DNA from: Streptomyces piniterrae
GTDB lineage: Bacteria; Actinomycetota; Actinomycetes; Streptomycetales; Streptomycetaceae
Assembly: GCF_005048155.1 (NCBI RefSeq)
Contig: NZ_SUMB01000007.1
Coordinates: 1 to 64,000, forward strand
Reading direction: 5' to 3'
Length of the DNA stretch: 64,000 nucleotides
In this document: in pieces, positions 31,928 through 41,449 of the stretch
Layout: every line of letters starts with the position of its first letter
Position numbering within the stretch: position 1 is the stretch's first letter
Position numbers and translations under genes: made by a program
Notes under the pieces: generated by a model
What the model was told of the DNA's origin: nothing
What the model saw: only the letters and a program-made list of their open reading frames with translations
The model's database searches: none

Positions 31928-33337
31928 CTACGCCCGCCGCCGCACCACATACGCCGTGCCGCCCGTGGTCGGGTGCTCGCCCACGTACTCCTGGTCGCGC
32001 ATCGTGCACCACGCCGGGATGTCCTGGCGCGCCGCCTCGTCGTCGGACAGCACCGTCACCGTGTCGCCGAGCGGCACCTCGCCGATCACCTTCGCCAGTT
32101 CGATGACCGGGATCGGGCAGCGCTTGCCGAGCGTGTCGAGGACCAGTCCGGACCCGTCCTCCGGGGTCCGCGCCCCGGCCGGTGCCTCGGGCGCCGCCGT
32201 CGGCACGCCCAACCGGTCCCGTACCGACCGCACCGCCTCCGGCAGCACCTCCAGGAACCGGTCCACGTCCGCCTCGGGCGTCCCGTACGGGAGCGAGACC
32301 CGGACGTTTCCCTCGGACAGCACACCCATCGCGCGCAGCACATGGCTCGGCGTCAGCGTGCTGGACGTACAGGACGATCCGGACGACACCGAGAAGCCCA
32401 GCCGGTCGAGTTCGTGCAGCAGTGCCTCTCCGTCGACGTAGAGGCAGGAGAAGGTGACGAGGTGCGGGAGGCGGTGGACGGGCGCGCCGACCACCTCCAC
32501 GTCCGGGACCAGTTCCGGAACCCGGCCCCGGATCCGGTCCACCAGGCCCCGCAGCCGGGCCGCTTCGTCCGGGCCGGTCTCCGCCGTCGCGCGCAGCGCC
32601 CGCAGGGACGCGGCGGCGGCCACGATGGCCGGGAGGTTCTGGAAGCCGGGGCTGCGGCCCGACTCCCGCTCGTCCTTGGGTCCCTGGGGCGAGAACCGGG
32701 TGCCCTTACGGACCGCCAGCAGCCCCACTCCGGGCGGGCCGCCCCACTTATGGGCGCTCGCCGCCGTCACCGACCAGGCGCCGGGCACCGGGCCCCAGGG
32801 CAGCGTCTGGGCCGCGTCCACCAGCAGGGGCACACCCGCCTCCTGGCACAGTTCGGCCACCTCCTCGACCGGCTGCTCGGTCCCCACCTCGTGATTGGCG
32901 GACTGCAGGCAGACCAGCGCGGTGTCCGGACGCAGCGCGGTGGCGACGTCCCCGGCCGCCACCCGGCCCGTACGGTCCACCGGGATCTCGGTCAGCGTGC
33001 CGCCGGCCGCCTCATGGACCTCGGCGGCGTGCAGCACCGAGGAGTGCTCGACGGCGGAGTGCACCAGCTGCCGGCCGACACGCCGACGGGCCGCGAGCAC
33101 GGCGAAGAGCCCGGAATGTACGGCCTGCGTCCCCGAAGGGGTGAAAACCAGCTCGTCCGGGCGGCAGCCCACGGCCTCCGCCGCGGCTTCCCTGGCGGCG
33201 TCCAGCAGCAGCCGGGCCCGCCGCCCCTCGCGGTACAGCCGGGCCGGGTCGGCCCAGCCCTCGTCGAGGGAGGCGAGCAGCGCCTCCCGGGCCACGGGGT
33301 GCAGCGGAGCGGAGGATGCGGCGTCGAAGTAGGGCAC
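31928..33337 (-). CDS. Cysteine desulfurase fused to a TusA sulfur carrier
   Basis: A protein of 469 residues. Residues 1 to about 370 are a NifS/IscS-type class V aminotransferase: PYFDAASSAPLHPVAREALL, the PLP lysine in VTAASAHKWGGPPGVG, and the active cysteine in SVSSGSSCTSSTLTPSHVL. Residues from about 395 form a TusA/SirA domain with DTLGKRCPIPVIELAKVIGE, whose cysteine accepts persulfide. The fusion would pass sulfur within one chain, for thiolation of tRNA or cofactors. The GTG at 33337 was chosen because the protein begins there like other desulfurases; the frame upstream is not protein-like. It is divergent from ctaC. Confidence 0.9.
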   Translation of the reverse strand: MPYFDAASSAPLHPVAREALLASLDEGWADPARLYREGRRARLLLDAAREAAAEAVGCRPDELVFTPSGTQAVHSGLFAVLAARRRVGRQLVHSAVEHSSVLHAAEVHEAAGGTLTEIPVDRTGRVAAGDVATALRPDTALVCLQSANHEVGTEQPVEEVAELCQEAGVPLLVDAAQTLPWGPVPGAWSVTAASAHKWGGPPGVGLLAVRKGTRFSPQGPKDERESGRSPGFQNLPAIVAAAASLRALRATAETGPDEAARLRGLVDRIRGRVPELVPDVEVVGAPVHRLPHLVTFSCLYVDGEALLHELDRLGFSVSSGSSCTSSTLTPSHVLRAMGVLSEGNVRVSLPYGTPEADVDRFLEVLPEAVRSVRDRLGVPTAAPEAPAGARTPEDGSGLVLDTLGKRCPIPVIELAKVIGEVPLGDTVTVLSDDEAARQDIPAWCTMRDQEYVGEHPTTGGTAYVVRRRA

Positions 33338-33666
33338 GTACGAGACGTTAGTCCGCCGGCCGGCGTCAGGGCCCCTCCGACCCGGGACCGCCGCAGCGCC
33401 CCGGGTCCTGGCGGCCGCCGGGCATGCCGTCAGATGCCTGGTGGGAGCGGGGAATCGGGGGTCCGGGCGGCCTCCCGCACAAGCCCCGGCCACCCCATCG
33501 GAGGGCGACGCGGCGCGTTGGGCACCCTCCCCGCGCGACCCCAAATAGCGTCCAGTAGGGTTTGGTCCGCATAAACATCCAAACCCCTGCCCGACGCAGG
33601 GCGGCGACCGACCAGCGAGTAAGGCCGCAGCCGACCGCGCGGGCGAGACTCTCGGGAAGGCGCTAC
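33338..33666. promoter_or_regulatory. ctaC/desulfurase divergent region with inverted repeat
   Basis: A 329-base gap without a supported gene. GGGTTTGG (33558-33565) and CCAAACCC (33579-33586) are perfect inverted copies separated by 13 bases, about 80-110 bases before the ctaC start. They may be a regulator site or a leader hairpin for the oxidase operon. Both divergent promoters should lie here. Confidence 0.5.
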
Positions 33667-34629
33667 GTGAGTCCCAACGGCTCCGACCGCTCGTCGCGGC
33701 GCCCGATGCGGCGGAAGCTGCCGCAGGTGCTTGCTGCGGGCCTGGTCCTGGCGACCGCGACTGGTTGCACATATAAGGACTTCCCCCGCCTCGGCATGCC
33801 AACGCCCGTCACCGACGAGGCGCCGCGGATCCTCTCTCTTTGGCAGGGCTCCTGGGCCGCCGCCCTCGCAACGGGCGTACTGGTCTGGGGCCTGATCATC
33901 TGGAGCGTGATCTTCCACCGCCGCAGCAGGACCAAGGTGGAGGTCCCCGCACAGACGCGGTACAACATGCCGATCGAGGCGTTGTACACGATTGTGCCTT
34001 TCATCATCATCGCGGTGCTCTTCTACTTCACCGCGCGCGATGAGAACGCCCTCCTGAAAACCTCCAAGAAGCCCGACCACGTCATCAACGTCGTGGGCTT
34101 CCAGTGGAGCTGGGCGTTCAACTACCTGGAGAACGTGGACGGCGACAAGTCGACCTCGAACATCGACTCCAGCGCTCTCTCCGCTGTCCCGGACAAGTGG
34201 AAGAAGGGCGCCCCGGCCGGTGCCGACGGCGTCTACGACGAGGGCACTCCGGGCGAGCGCAACCCGCAGACCGGCAACCCGGGCCCGACCCTGTGGCTGC
34301 CCAAGGGTGAGAAGGTCCAGTTCGTGCTGACGTCGCGTGACGTCATCCACTCCTTCTGGGTGGTGCCGTTCCTGATGAAGCAGGACGTCATCCCGGGCCA
34401 CACCAACGTCTTCGAGGTGACCCCCAACAAGGAGGGCACCTTCATGGGCAAGTGCGCCGAGCTCTGCGGCGTCGACCACTCCCGGATGCTCTTCAACGTC
34501 AAGGTCGTCTCCCCTGAGCGGTACAAGGCGCACCTGAAGGAACTGGCGAAGAAGGGCCAGACCGGTTACCTGCCGTCCGGCATCGAGCAGACGGACCACG
34601 CCAGGAACGCGGAGATCAAGAACCGATGA
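33667..34629 (+). CDS. ctaC: Cytochrome c oxidase subunit II
   Basis: A lipoprotein of 320 residues that holds the binuclear CuA centre of the aa3 oxidase. A signal peptide ends in the lipobox ATATGC near residue 33. Two membrane helices follow (about residues 60-80 and 105-125), then the cupredoxin domain with [24 protein letters not shown] and the CuA ligands in [14 protein letters not shown]. The GTG at 33667 has GGGAAGG upstream; the long upstream extension of the frame is rejected. It overlaps ctaD by ATGA. Confidence 0.95.
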   Translation: MSPNGSDRSSRRPMRRKLPQVLAAGLVLATATGCTYKDFPRLGMPTPVTDEAPRILSLWQGSWAAALATGVLVWGLIIWSVIFHRRSRTKVEVPAQTRYNMPIEALYTIVPFIIIAVLFYFTARDENALLKTSKKPDHVINVVGFQWSWAFNYLENVDGDKSTSNIDSSALSAVPDKWKKGAPAGADGVYDEGTPGERNPQTGNPGPTLWLPKGEKVQFVLTSRDVIHSFWVVPFLMKQDVIPGHTNVFEVTPNKEGTFMGKCAELCGVDHSRMLFNVKVVSPERYKAHLKELAKKGQTGYLPSGIEQTDHARNAEIKNR

Positions 34630-36365
34630 GCATCCTCAACGAACCCCAGGGTGCCGCAGCAGAGGACTCTTACGAGAACGAGCTGCCGCTGCGCTCGAAG
34701 AAGCCGGGTAACTCGGTGGTCAAGTGGCTGACGACCACCGACCACAAGACCATCGGCACGATGTACCTGGTCACCTCGTTCGCCTTCTTCTGCGTCGGCG
34801 GCCTCATGGCGCTCCTCATGCGCGCCGAGCTGGCCCGCCCGGGTACGCAGATCATGTCGAACGAGCAGTTCAACCAGGCGTTCACGATGCACGGCACGAT
34901 CATGCTGCTGATGTTCGCGACGCCGCTGTTCGCCGGATTCGCGAACTGGATCATGCCGCTGCAGATCGGCGCGCCCGACGTGGCGTTCCCGCGGCTGAAC
35001 ATGTTCGCCTACTGGCTCTACCTCTTCGGCTCGCTGATCGCCGTGGCCGGCTTCCTCACCCCGCAGGGTGCGGCGGACTTCGGCTGGTTCGCGTACTCGC
35101 CGCTCTCGGACGCGGTGCGTTCGCCGGGCGTCGGCGCCGACATGTGGATCATGGGTCTGGCCTTCTCCGGCTTCGGCACCATCCTCGGCTCGGTCAACTT
35201 CATCACCACCATCATCTGCATGCGCGCTCCCGGCATGACGATGTTCCGGATGCCGATCTTCACCTGGAACGTGCTGCTGACCGGTGTGCTGGTCCTGCTC
35301 GCCTTCCCCGTGCTGGCGGCGGCGCTGTTCGCGCTGGAGGCGGACCGTAAATTCGGTGCGCATGTCTTCGACGCGGCAAATGGCGGCGCATTGCTCTGGC
35401 AGCACCTCTTCTGGTTCTTCGGCCATCCAGAGGTGTACATCATCGCGCTGCCGTTCTTCGGCATCGTTTCCGAGATCGTGCCGGTGTTCTCCCGTAAGCC
35501 GATGTTCGGTTACATCGGTCTTATCGCGGCGACCGTTTCGATTGCCGGTCTTTCGGTCACGGTCTGGGCCCACCACATGTATGTGACGGGCGGCGTGCTG
35601 TTGCCGTTCTTCTCCTTCATGACCTTCCTTATCGCGGTCCCGACCGGTGTGAAGTTCTTCAACTGGATCGGCACGATGTGGAAGGGCTCGCTGTCCTTCG
35701 AAACGCCGATGCTCTGGGTGATCGGCTTCCTGGTCACCTTCACCTTCGGTGGTCTGACCGGCGTCATCCTGGCCTCGCCGCCGATGGACTTCCACGTCTC
35801 GGACTCGTACTTCGTCGTGGCGCACTTCCACTACGTCGTCTTCGGCACCGTCGTCTTCGCGATGTTCGCCGGCTTCCACTTCTGGTGGCCGAAGTTCACC
35901 GGCAAGATGCTGGACGAGCGACTCGGCAAGATCACGTTCTGGACGCTGTTCATGGGCTTCCACGGCACCTTCCTCGTCCAGCACTGGCTGGGCGCCGAGG
36001 GCATGCCGCGGCGCTACGCGGACTACCTCGCGGCCGACGGCTTCACCGCGCTGAACACCATCTCCACGATCAGCTCGTTCGTGCTGGGCCTGTCGATGCT
36101 GCCGTTCATGTACAACGTCTGGAAGACGGCGAAGTACGGCAAGAAGATCGAGGTCGACGACCCGTGGGGCTACGGCCGCTCGCTGGAGTGGGCGACGTCC
36201 TGCCCGCCGCCGCGGCACAACTTCCTCACCCTGCCGCGTATTCGCTCCGAATCCCCGGCGTTCGACCTGCACCACCCGGAGATCGCGGCCCTCGACGCGC
36301 TGCACAACGGTCACGGCGCCGCGGACGACAAGTCCCTCGCCGGCGGCAAGGAGGCGGGCAAGTGA
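34626..36365 (+). CDS. ctaD: Cytochrome c oxidase subunit I
   Basis: The catalytic subunit of 579 residues with twelve or so membrane helices that carries heme a, heme a3 and CuB. Family motifs: [15 protein letters not shown] with a heme a histidine, [14 protein letters not shown] with the CuB histidine-tyrosine pair, [11 protein letters not shown] with the other CuB histidines, and [13 protein letters not shown] for heme ligands. The start overlaps the ctaC stop and its own stop overlaps the ctaF GTG, so all three are coupled. Confidence 0.97.
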   Translation: MSILNEPQGAAAEDSYENELPLRSKKPGNSVVKWLTTTDHKTIGTMYLVTSFAFFCVGGLMALLMRAELARPGTQIMSNEQFNQAFTMHGTIMLLMFATPLFAGFANWIMPLQIGAPDVAFPRLNMFAYWLYLFGSLIAVAGFLTPQGAADFGWFAYSPLSDAVRSPGVGADMWIMGLAFSGFGTILGSVNFITTIICMRAPGMTMFRMPIFTWNVLLTGVLVLLAFPVLAAALFALEADRKFGAHVFDAANGGALLWQHLFWFFGHPEVYIIALPFFGIVSEIVPVFSRKPMFGYIGLIAATVSIAGLSVTVWAHHMYVTGGVLLPFFSFMTFLIAVPTGVKFFNWIGTMWKGSLSFETPMLWVIGFLVTFTFGGLTGVILASPPMDFHVSDSYFVVAHFHYVVFGTVVFAMFAGFHFWWPKFTGKMLDERLGKITFWTLFMGFHGTFLVQHWLGAEGMPRRYADYLAADGFTALNTISTISSFVLGLSMLPFMYNVWKTAKYGKKIEVDDPWGYGRSLEWATSCPPPRHNFLTLPRIRSESPAFDLHHPEIAALDALHNGHGAADDKSLAGGKEAGK

Positions 36366-36760
36366 AGATCCAGGGCAAGATGTTCATCTGGCTCTCCGTC
36401 TTCGTCCTGGCCATGGCGATCGTCTATGGCGTCTGGTCGAAGGAGCCGGCGGGCACCACCGCACTGTTCCTCGCCTTCGGCCTGTGCATCATGATCGGCT
36501 ACTACCTGGCCTTCACGGCCCGGCGGGTCGACGCGGGTGCCCAGGACAACGAGAACGCCGAGGTCTCGGACGACGCGGGCGAGCTGGGCTTCTTCAGCCC
36601 GCACAGCTGGCAGCCGCTGTCCCTGGCCGTCGGTGGCGCGCTCGCCTTCATGGGCGTCGTCTTCGGCTGGTGGCTGCTGTACTTCTCCGCTCCGGTGATC
36701 CTGGTCGGCCTGTTCGGCTGGGTGTTCGAGTACTACCGCGGCGAGAACCGCACGCAGTGA
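36362..36760 (+). CDS. ctaF: Cytochrome c oxidase subunit IV (actinobacterial type)
   Basis: A protein of 132 residues with four hydrophobic helices: two at the N-terminus ([20 protein letters not shown] and the following segment) and two at the C-terminus. This matches the small subunit of actinobacterial aa3 oxidases. The GTG at 36362 overlaps the ctaD stop (GTGA). It is last in the ctaC-ctaD-ctaF unit and is followed by a hairpin. Confidence 0.92.
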   Translation: MKIQGKMFIWLSVFVLAMAIVYGVWSKEPAGTTALFLAFGLCIMIGYYLAFTARRVDAGAQDNENAEVSDDAGELGFFSPHSWQPLSLAVGGALAFMGVVFGWWLLYFSAPVILVGLFGWVFEYYRGENRTQ

Positions 36761-36782
36761 CCACGCGGTAAAGCAGTACGGG

Positions 36783-36816
36783 CGGGCCCGGGCACCTCAA
36801 CAGGTGTCCGGGCCCG
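36783..36816 (+). terminator. Hairpin after the ctaCDF operon
   Basis: CGGGCCCGGGCACCT pairs with AGGTGTCCGGGCCCG across a 4-base loop (one wobble), and outer bases extend the stem. It follows ctaF by 22 bases and should end the oxidase operon. Confidence 0.82.
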
Positions 36817-36893
36817 GCCCGTTTCGGCGCGGGGGAGACCCGTTTGCAGTCTTCCAGCGCGCTGAAACAGGTGATTCTTCATAGTTTTGGGTC

Positions 36894-38153
36894 ATGAGCC
36901 AGAGACCTCGTACCCGGAAAGCGCTGAGCTGCGGCCTCCTGATAGTGCCCCTGGCGGTGAGCGCCACCGCTTGCGGGAGCTCCTCGGAGTCGCTCTCCGC
37001 CAAGCCCTACGACGCGGCCGACCAGATATCGGCCAACATCCCGGACGGCAAGCACAAAGCGGATCCGAACAAGCCGCTGGAGGTCTCCGTCACGGGTGAC
37101 GAGGCGCGGATCACCGACGTGACCGCCACCGACGCCTCAGGCCGCTACATCCGCGGCGAACTGACCGCCGACGGCAAGCGCTGGCACACCACCGTGCCAC
37201 TGGCCGCCGGCACCCGCTACACGGTGCGGGTCAGCACCGAGGACGAGGACGGCGCACCGGGCCGCAAGGCGTTCGTGGTCGACACCACCGACGCGGACGA
37301 GCGACTCCGCGTCACCTTCGGCCCGGACAGCGGCTCGTACGGCGTCGGCCAGCCCGTCACCGCGGAGCTCAGCAAACCGATCAACGACCCCAAGGCCCGC
37401 GCCGTCGTCGAGAGCGCCCTGAAGGTCGACTCCACGCCCCGCGTCGAAGGCTCCTGGCACTGGGTGGACGGCAAGTCGCTGCACTTCCGCCCCAAGGAGT
37501 ACTGGCCCGCCCACGCCACCATCGCCGTGCACAGCAACCTGGACGGCCTGAAGGTCTCCGGCGGCCTCTACGGGGGCCCCGCCAAGCCCGTACGGCTCAC
37601 CACGGGCGACCGGGTGGAGGCCGTCACCGACGCCTCCTCGCACCAGATGACGGTGATGCGCAACGGCAAGGCCGTGCACACCATCCCCGTCACCACCGGC
37701 AAGCCCGGCTATTCGACCCGCAACGGCGTCAAGGTCATCCTCGGCAAGGAGAGCTTCGTACGGATGACCAGCGCCAGCATCGGCGCCTCGGACTTCTACG
37801 ACCTGCCGGTCTACTGGGCCACCCGGGTCACCTGGAGCGGCGAATATGTGCACGCCGCACCCTGGTCCGTCGGTTCACAGGGCGCGGCCAACGTCAGCCA
37901 CGGCTGCACCGGAATGTCCACCGCCAACGCCCAGTGGTTCTTCAACAACGTCGAGATCGGCGATGTCGTGAAGGTCGTCAACAGCGAGGGCGACTCGATG
38001 GCGCCGTTCGGGAACGGCTTCGGCGACTGGAACATGCCCTGGAAGGAATGGCGCGACGGCAGCGCGCTGCGGAACAAGGGCGTCACCAAGACCGGAGCGG
38101 CCGAGCGGGAGTCGCGGGCCGACGACGCCGCCCGGCTGCGCCCGGAGGTCTGA
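36894..38153 (+). CDS. L,D-transpeptidase lipoprotein (YkuD domain)
   Basis: A protein of 419 residues. A lipoprotein signal ends at about residue 27 (SATACGSS). Two immunoglobulin-like domains follow (DPNKPLEVSVTGDEARITDV, and FGPDSGSYGVGQPVTAELSK), then the YkuD domain from about residue 245, with SSHQMTVMRNGKAVHTIPVT and the active-site segment NVSHGCTGMSTANAQWF. The enzyme makes 3-3 crosslinks in peptidoglycan on the outer membrane face. The domain order matches actinobacterial Ldt enzymes such as LdtMt2. It is a monocistronic unit between respiratory genes. Confidence 0.94.
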   Translation: MSQRPRTRKALSCGLLIVPLAVSATACGSSSESLSAKPYDAADQISANIPDGKHKADPNKPLEVSVTGDEARITDVTATDASGRYIRGELTADGKRWHTTVPLAAGTRYTVRVSTEDEDGAPGRKAFVVDTTDADERLRVTFGPDSGSYGVGQPVTAELSKPINDPKARAVVESALKVDSTPRVEGSWHWVDGKSLHFRPKEYWPAHATIAVHSNLDGLKVSGGLYGGPAKPVRLTTGDRVEAVTDASSHQMTVMRNGKAVHTIPVTTGKPGYSTRNGVKVILGKESFVRMTSASIGASDFYDLPVYWATRVTWSGEYVHAAPWSVGSQGAANVSHGCTGMSTANAQWFFNNVEIGDVVKVVNSEGDSMAPFGNGFGDWNMPWKEWRDGSALRNKGVTKTGAAERESRADDAARLRPEV

Positions 38154-38201
38154 GGGCCCCTCAGAGAGCCGCTCAGCCGGGCGCCGGAGCCCGAGCCCGG
38201 T

Positions 38202-38603
38202 TCAGACCTGGGTGAGGAGCCTGCGGCGCAGCAGAGAGGCCAGCGCGTCCGCGAACGCCACCGGGTCCAGGGGATGCGTCACCGCGGCGTCCGCCCGGCT
38301 CCAGGTGGCCAGCCAGGCGTCCTGCGGGCGGCCGATCAGCAGCAGCACCGGCGGGCACTGGAAGATCTCGTCCTTGATCTGCCGGCAGACGCCCATCCCA
38401 CCGGCCGGCGCGGTCTCGCCGTCCAGCACACAGACATCGATACCGCCCTGCTCCAGGGCCTCCAGCACGGCGGGCTGGGTGGCGCACTCCAGGATCTCGA
38501 TCTGCGGCACGTCGGGCGCGGGCCGCCGGCCGGCCGCCAGCCTGACCTGCTCGCGGGTGTTGGCGTTGTCGCTGTAGACCAGCACCGTGGCAGTCGCCTG
38601 CAT
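38202..38603 (-). CDS. Receiver-domain-like protein
   Basis: A single-domain protein of 133 residues resembling a response-regulator receiver: ATVLVYSDNANTREQVRLAA, an acidic residue in GGIDVCVLDGETAPAGGMGV at the phosphoacceptor position, and a C-terminal helix region. The paired acidic residues of a normal receiver's first loop are reduced (YSDN), so phosphorylation is uncertain. There is no output domain. The ATG at 38603 has GGAGG four bases upstream. It lies divergent to ctaE and may be a regulator for it or a stand-alone adaptor. Confidence 0.8.
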   Translation of the reverse strand: MQATATVLVYSDNANTREQVRLAAGRRPAPDVPQIEILECATQPAVLEALEQGGIDVCVLDGETAPAGGMGVCRQIKDEIFQCPPVLLLIGRPQDAWLATWSRADAAVTHPLDPVAFADALASLLRRRLLTQV

Positions 38604-38863
38604 CGTTCCTCCACGCTTGAGTAGCGGCACAGCATCGGGTCGCACTAGCGCGGATGCTACTCCCGCACCGGGCGTCCGCAGCAGGGTTCGGACGTATCCA
38701 AGATCTGCCCGACGGGCCGTCAGGACCGGCCGCGGCGGGACCCTGCGGGCGCGCGCGGGGGCCCGGCTTCCCTCCTTCGAGCGACCGGCGGAATGGTCCG
38801 CACGAGCAGGCCATACGTCCTTGACACACCGAACGGGACCCCCCGGAGTGAGGGCGGGATAAG

Positions 38864-38884
38864 CGACCGACATAATGTCGGTCG
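38864..38884. promoter_or_regulatory. Perfect 21-base palindrome over the ctaE start
   Basis: CGACCGACAT (38864-38873), a central A, and ATGTCGGTCG (38875-38884) form a perfect palindrome. Its right arm contains the ATG of ctaE (38875). No ribosome binding site is seen at normal spacing before this ATG. It could be an operator or a hairpin that hides the start; an in-frame GTG at 38884 is the alternative start. Confidence 0.65.
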
Positions 38885-39495
38885 TGGCGACAGCAACGAC
38901 AGTAGAAACCGGGCACGCGCACCCGTCGGTCAATCGGCCGAACCTCACCAGCGTCGGAACCATCATCTGGCTGAGTTCCGAGCTGATGTTCTTCGCGGCC
39001 CTCTTCGCGATGTACTTCACCCTTCGATCGGTGACCGGAACGGAGTATTGGAAGGAACAGGCCGAAGCCCTGAATCTTCCGTTCTCCGCGACGAACACCA
39101 CGATCCTGGTGCTGAGCTCCCTGACCTGCCAGCTCGGTGTTTTTGCGGCCGAGCGCGGCGACGTCAAGAAGCTCCGGGCCTGGTTCGTGGTCACCTTCAT
39201 CATGGGTGCGATCTTCATCGGCGGTCAGGTCTTCGAGTACACGGAGCTGGTCAAGCACGAGGGCATGTCGCTCTCGTCCGGCCCGTACGGCTCGGTGTTC
39301 TACCTGACCACCGGTTTCCACGGACTGCACGTGACGGGCGGTCTGATCGCCTTCCTGCTGGTCCTGGGCAGGACGTACGCGGCCAAGAGGTTCACCCACA
39401 CGCAGGCCACCGCGGCCATCGTCGTGTCCTACTACTGGCACTTCGTCGATGTCGTCTGGATCGGCCTCTTCGCCACGATCTATCTGATCCGGTAA
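38875..39495 (+). CDS. ctaE: Cytochrome c oxidase subunit III
   Basis: A protein of 206 residues with five membrane helices: [40 protein letters not shown], and the conserved [20 protein letters not shown] and [19 protein letters not shown]. This is the short actinobacterial form without the first two helices of the mitochondrial subunit. The ATG at 38875 lies inside a palindrome with no clear ribosome binding site; GTG 38884 is in frame. It is followed after 86 bases by qcrC, and an oxidase/bc1 supercomplex is expected. Confidence 0.94.
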   Translation: MSVVATATTVETGHAHPSVNRPNLTSVGTIIWLSSELMFFAALFAMYFTLRSVTGTEYWKEQAEALNLPFSATNTTILVLSSLTCQLGVFAAERGDVKKLRAWFVVTFIMGAIFIGGQVFEYTELVKHEGMSLSSGPYGSVFYLTTGFHGLHVTGGLIAFLLVLGRTYAAKRFTHTQATAAIVVSYYWHFVDVVWIGLFATIYLIR

Positions 39496-39581
39496 CCGGT
39501 ACCGGGCCTGATCACGGGCCCGCGCTTCCGACAGACATAGCCAAAGCATCGACGCAGAAGATCCTGACACCGGGGTAATCC

Positions 39582-40391
39582 GTGAAAAAGCTCTCCGCAC
39601 GACGGCGCCATCCGCTGGCGGCGCTCGTCGTCCTACTCTTCGCGCTGGCGGTCACTGGGGGGCTGTACGCCGCGTTCGCGCCGGCGGACAAGGCTCAGGC
39701 CGATGACTCCGCCCAGTCCCTCGCCATCGAGGAGGGCAAAAAGCTCTACGCCGTGGGCTGTGCAAGCTGCCACGGCACCGGCGGTCAGGGCACCTCCGAC
39801 GGACCGAGCCTGGTCGGCGTCGGCGCCGCAGCCGTCGACTTCCAGGTCGGCACCGGCCGCATGCCGGCCCAGCAGCCCGGCGCTCAGGTGCCGCGGAAGA
39901 AGAACATCTACAGCAACGCCCAGATCGACCAGCTCGCGGCGTATGTCGCGTCCCTGGGCGCCGGCCCCACCGTGCCGGACAAGGAGCAGTACAGCCCGGA
40001 CGGCGCCGACATCGGCAAGGGCGGCGAACTGTTCCGTACGAACTGCGCGCAGTGCCACAACTTCACCGGTAAGGGCGGCGCCCTCACCGACGGCAAGTAC
40101 GCACCGACGCTCGAGGGCGTGGACCCGAAGCACATCTACGAGGCCATGGAGACCGGCCCGCAGAACATGCCTTCGTTCGGTGACGGCTCGCTGTCGAAGG
40201 AGAACAAGAAGGACATCATCGCGTACCTCGGCGCCGTCAACGGCGATGAATCCGAGAGCCCCGGCGGCCTGGACCTCGGTGGTCTCGGTCCCGTCAGTGA
40301 GGGTCTCTTCGGTTACATCTTCGGCCTCGGCACGCTGATCGTTGTCGCCATCTGGGTCGCTGCCCGGACTACGAAGGCCAAGAAGTCATGA
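39582..40391 (+). CDS. qcrC: Diheme cytochrome c subunit of the bc1 complex
   Basis: A protein of 269 residues with an N-terminal membrane helix and a C-terminal one, and two c-type heme motifs: AVGCASCHGTGGQG near residue 58 and TNCAQCHNFTGKGG near residue 158. In actinobacteria this fused diheme cytochrome c replaces a soluble carrier and passes electrons directly to the aa3 oxidase. Axial methionines may lie in GRMPAQQPGA and QNMPSFGDGS. Its stop overlaps the qcrA ATG (ATGA). Confidence 0.96.
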   Translation: MKKLSARRRHPLAALVVLLFALAVTGGLYAAFAPADKAQADDSAQSLAIEEGKKLYAVGCASCHGTGGQGTSDGPSLVGVGAAAVDFQVGTGRMPAQQPGAQVPRKKNIYSNAQIDQLAAYVASLGAGPTVPDKEQYSPDGADIGKGGELFRTNCAQCHNFTGKGGALTDGKYAPTLEGVDPKHIYEAMETGPQNMPSFGDGSLSKENKKDIIAYLGAVNGDESESPGGLDLGGLGPVSEGLFGYIFGLGTLIVVAIWVAARTTKAKKS

Positions 40392-41449
40392 GTGAGACTG
40401 GACGACACGCAGACGTGCCAGAAGAAACCCTTCCCAGTGAGCGGGAAACGGCTCACGTCTCGGTGGAGAAGGCGGAGAACCCCTTCGCCGACCCGGGGCT
40501 GCCGCCCCACGAGCACCGCATCCAGGACATCGACGAGCGGGCGGCCAAGCGCTCCGAGCGCGTCGTCGCCCTCCAGTTCCTGGTGTCCATGCTCGCCACG
40601 GTCGCCTTCATCGCCTCGTACGTGGCCGTCCCGGTCGACAAGATCGTCTACATCTGGCCGATCGGTCACATCAGCGCGCTGAACTTCGCGCTCGGTCTGT
40701 CCCTCGGTGTGGCGCTCTTCTGCATCGGCGCCGGTGCGGTCCACTGGGCCCGCACGCTGATGTCGGACGTGGAGGTCGCCGACGAGCGGCACCCGATCGA
40801 GGCCGAGCCCGAGGTCAAGGCCAAGGTCATGGAGGACTTCGCGCAGGGCGCGAAGGAGTCCGGCTTCGGCCGGCGCAAGCTGGTCCGCAACACGCTGTTC
40901 GGCGCGCTGGCCATGGTGCCGCTCTCCGGCGTCGTCCTGCTGCGCGACCTCGGGCCGCTGCCCGGGACCAAGCTGCGCACCACCGGCTGGAAGCGGGGCG
41001 TCCGGCTGGTCAACCAGTCCACCAACCTCCCGCTGCGTCCCGAGGACATCGCGGTCGGTTCGCTGACGTTCGCCAAGCCGGAGGGCCTGGAGGACGACGC
41101 CGAGGACTTCAACGTCCAGATCGCCAAGGACGCCCTGATGATCGTCCGGATCAAGCCGGAGGACATCAAGGACAAGCAGGAACTGTCCTGGTCGTACGAC
41201 GGCATCGTGGCGTACTCGAAGATCTGCACCCACGTCGGTTGCCCGATCAGCCTGTACGAGCAGCAGACGCACCACGTGCTGTGCCCGTGCCACCAGTCGA
41301 CGTTCGACCTCTCCGATGGTGGTCGTGTCATCTTCGGCCCGGCCGGGCACGCCCTGCCGCAGCTGCACATCATGGTGAAGGACGGCTTCCTGGAAGCCGC
41401 AAGCGGCTTCGAGGAGCCCGTCGGCCCGAGCTTCTGGGAGCGCGGATGA
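40388..41449 (+). CDS. qcrA: Rieske iron-sulfur subunit of the bc1 complex
   Basis: A protein of 353 residues. Three membrane helices (about residues 60-80, 95-120 and 165-190) are the actinobacterial variation on the usual single anchor. The C-terminal Rieske domain has the cluster motifs KICTHVGCPISLYEQ and VLCPCHQSTFDLSDGG. It transfers electrons from menaquinol to cytochrome cc. The N-terminus contains a charged cytoplasmic tail. Both ends overlap neighbouring genes by 4 bases. Confidence 0.96.
   Translation: MSETGRHADVPEETLPSERETAHVSVEKAENPFADPGLPPHEHRIQDIDERAAKRSERVVALQFLVSMLATVAFIASYVAVPVDKIVYIWPIGHISALNFALGLSLGVALFCIGAGAVHWARTLMSDVEVADERHPIEAEPEVKAKVMEDFAQGAKESGFGRRKLVRNTLFGALAMVPLSGVVLLRDLGPLPGTKLRTTGWKRGVRLVNQSTNLPLRPEDIAVGSLTFAKPEGLEDDAEDFNVQIAKDALMIVRIKPEDIKDKQELSWSYDGIVAYSKICTHVGCPISLYEQQTHHVLCPCHQSTFDLSDGGRVIFGPAGHALPQLHIMVKDGFLEAASGFEEPVGPSFWERG

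Noticed and set aside
37890-37920. SHGCTGMS motif of the L,D-transpeptidase lacking the classic Arg
   Set aside because: At first it looked like a defective YkuD site, but actinobacterial enzymes commonly have SHGC without the Arg found in other bacteria, so it is not odd.
38821-38826. TTGACA as a -35 for ctaE
   Set aside because: No reasonable -10 lies 16-18 bases downstream (CGGAGT there), so the hexamer alone is weak evidence.
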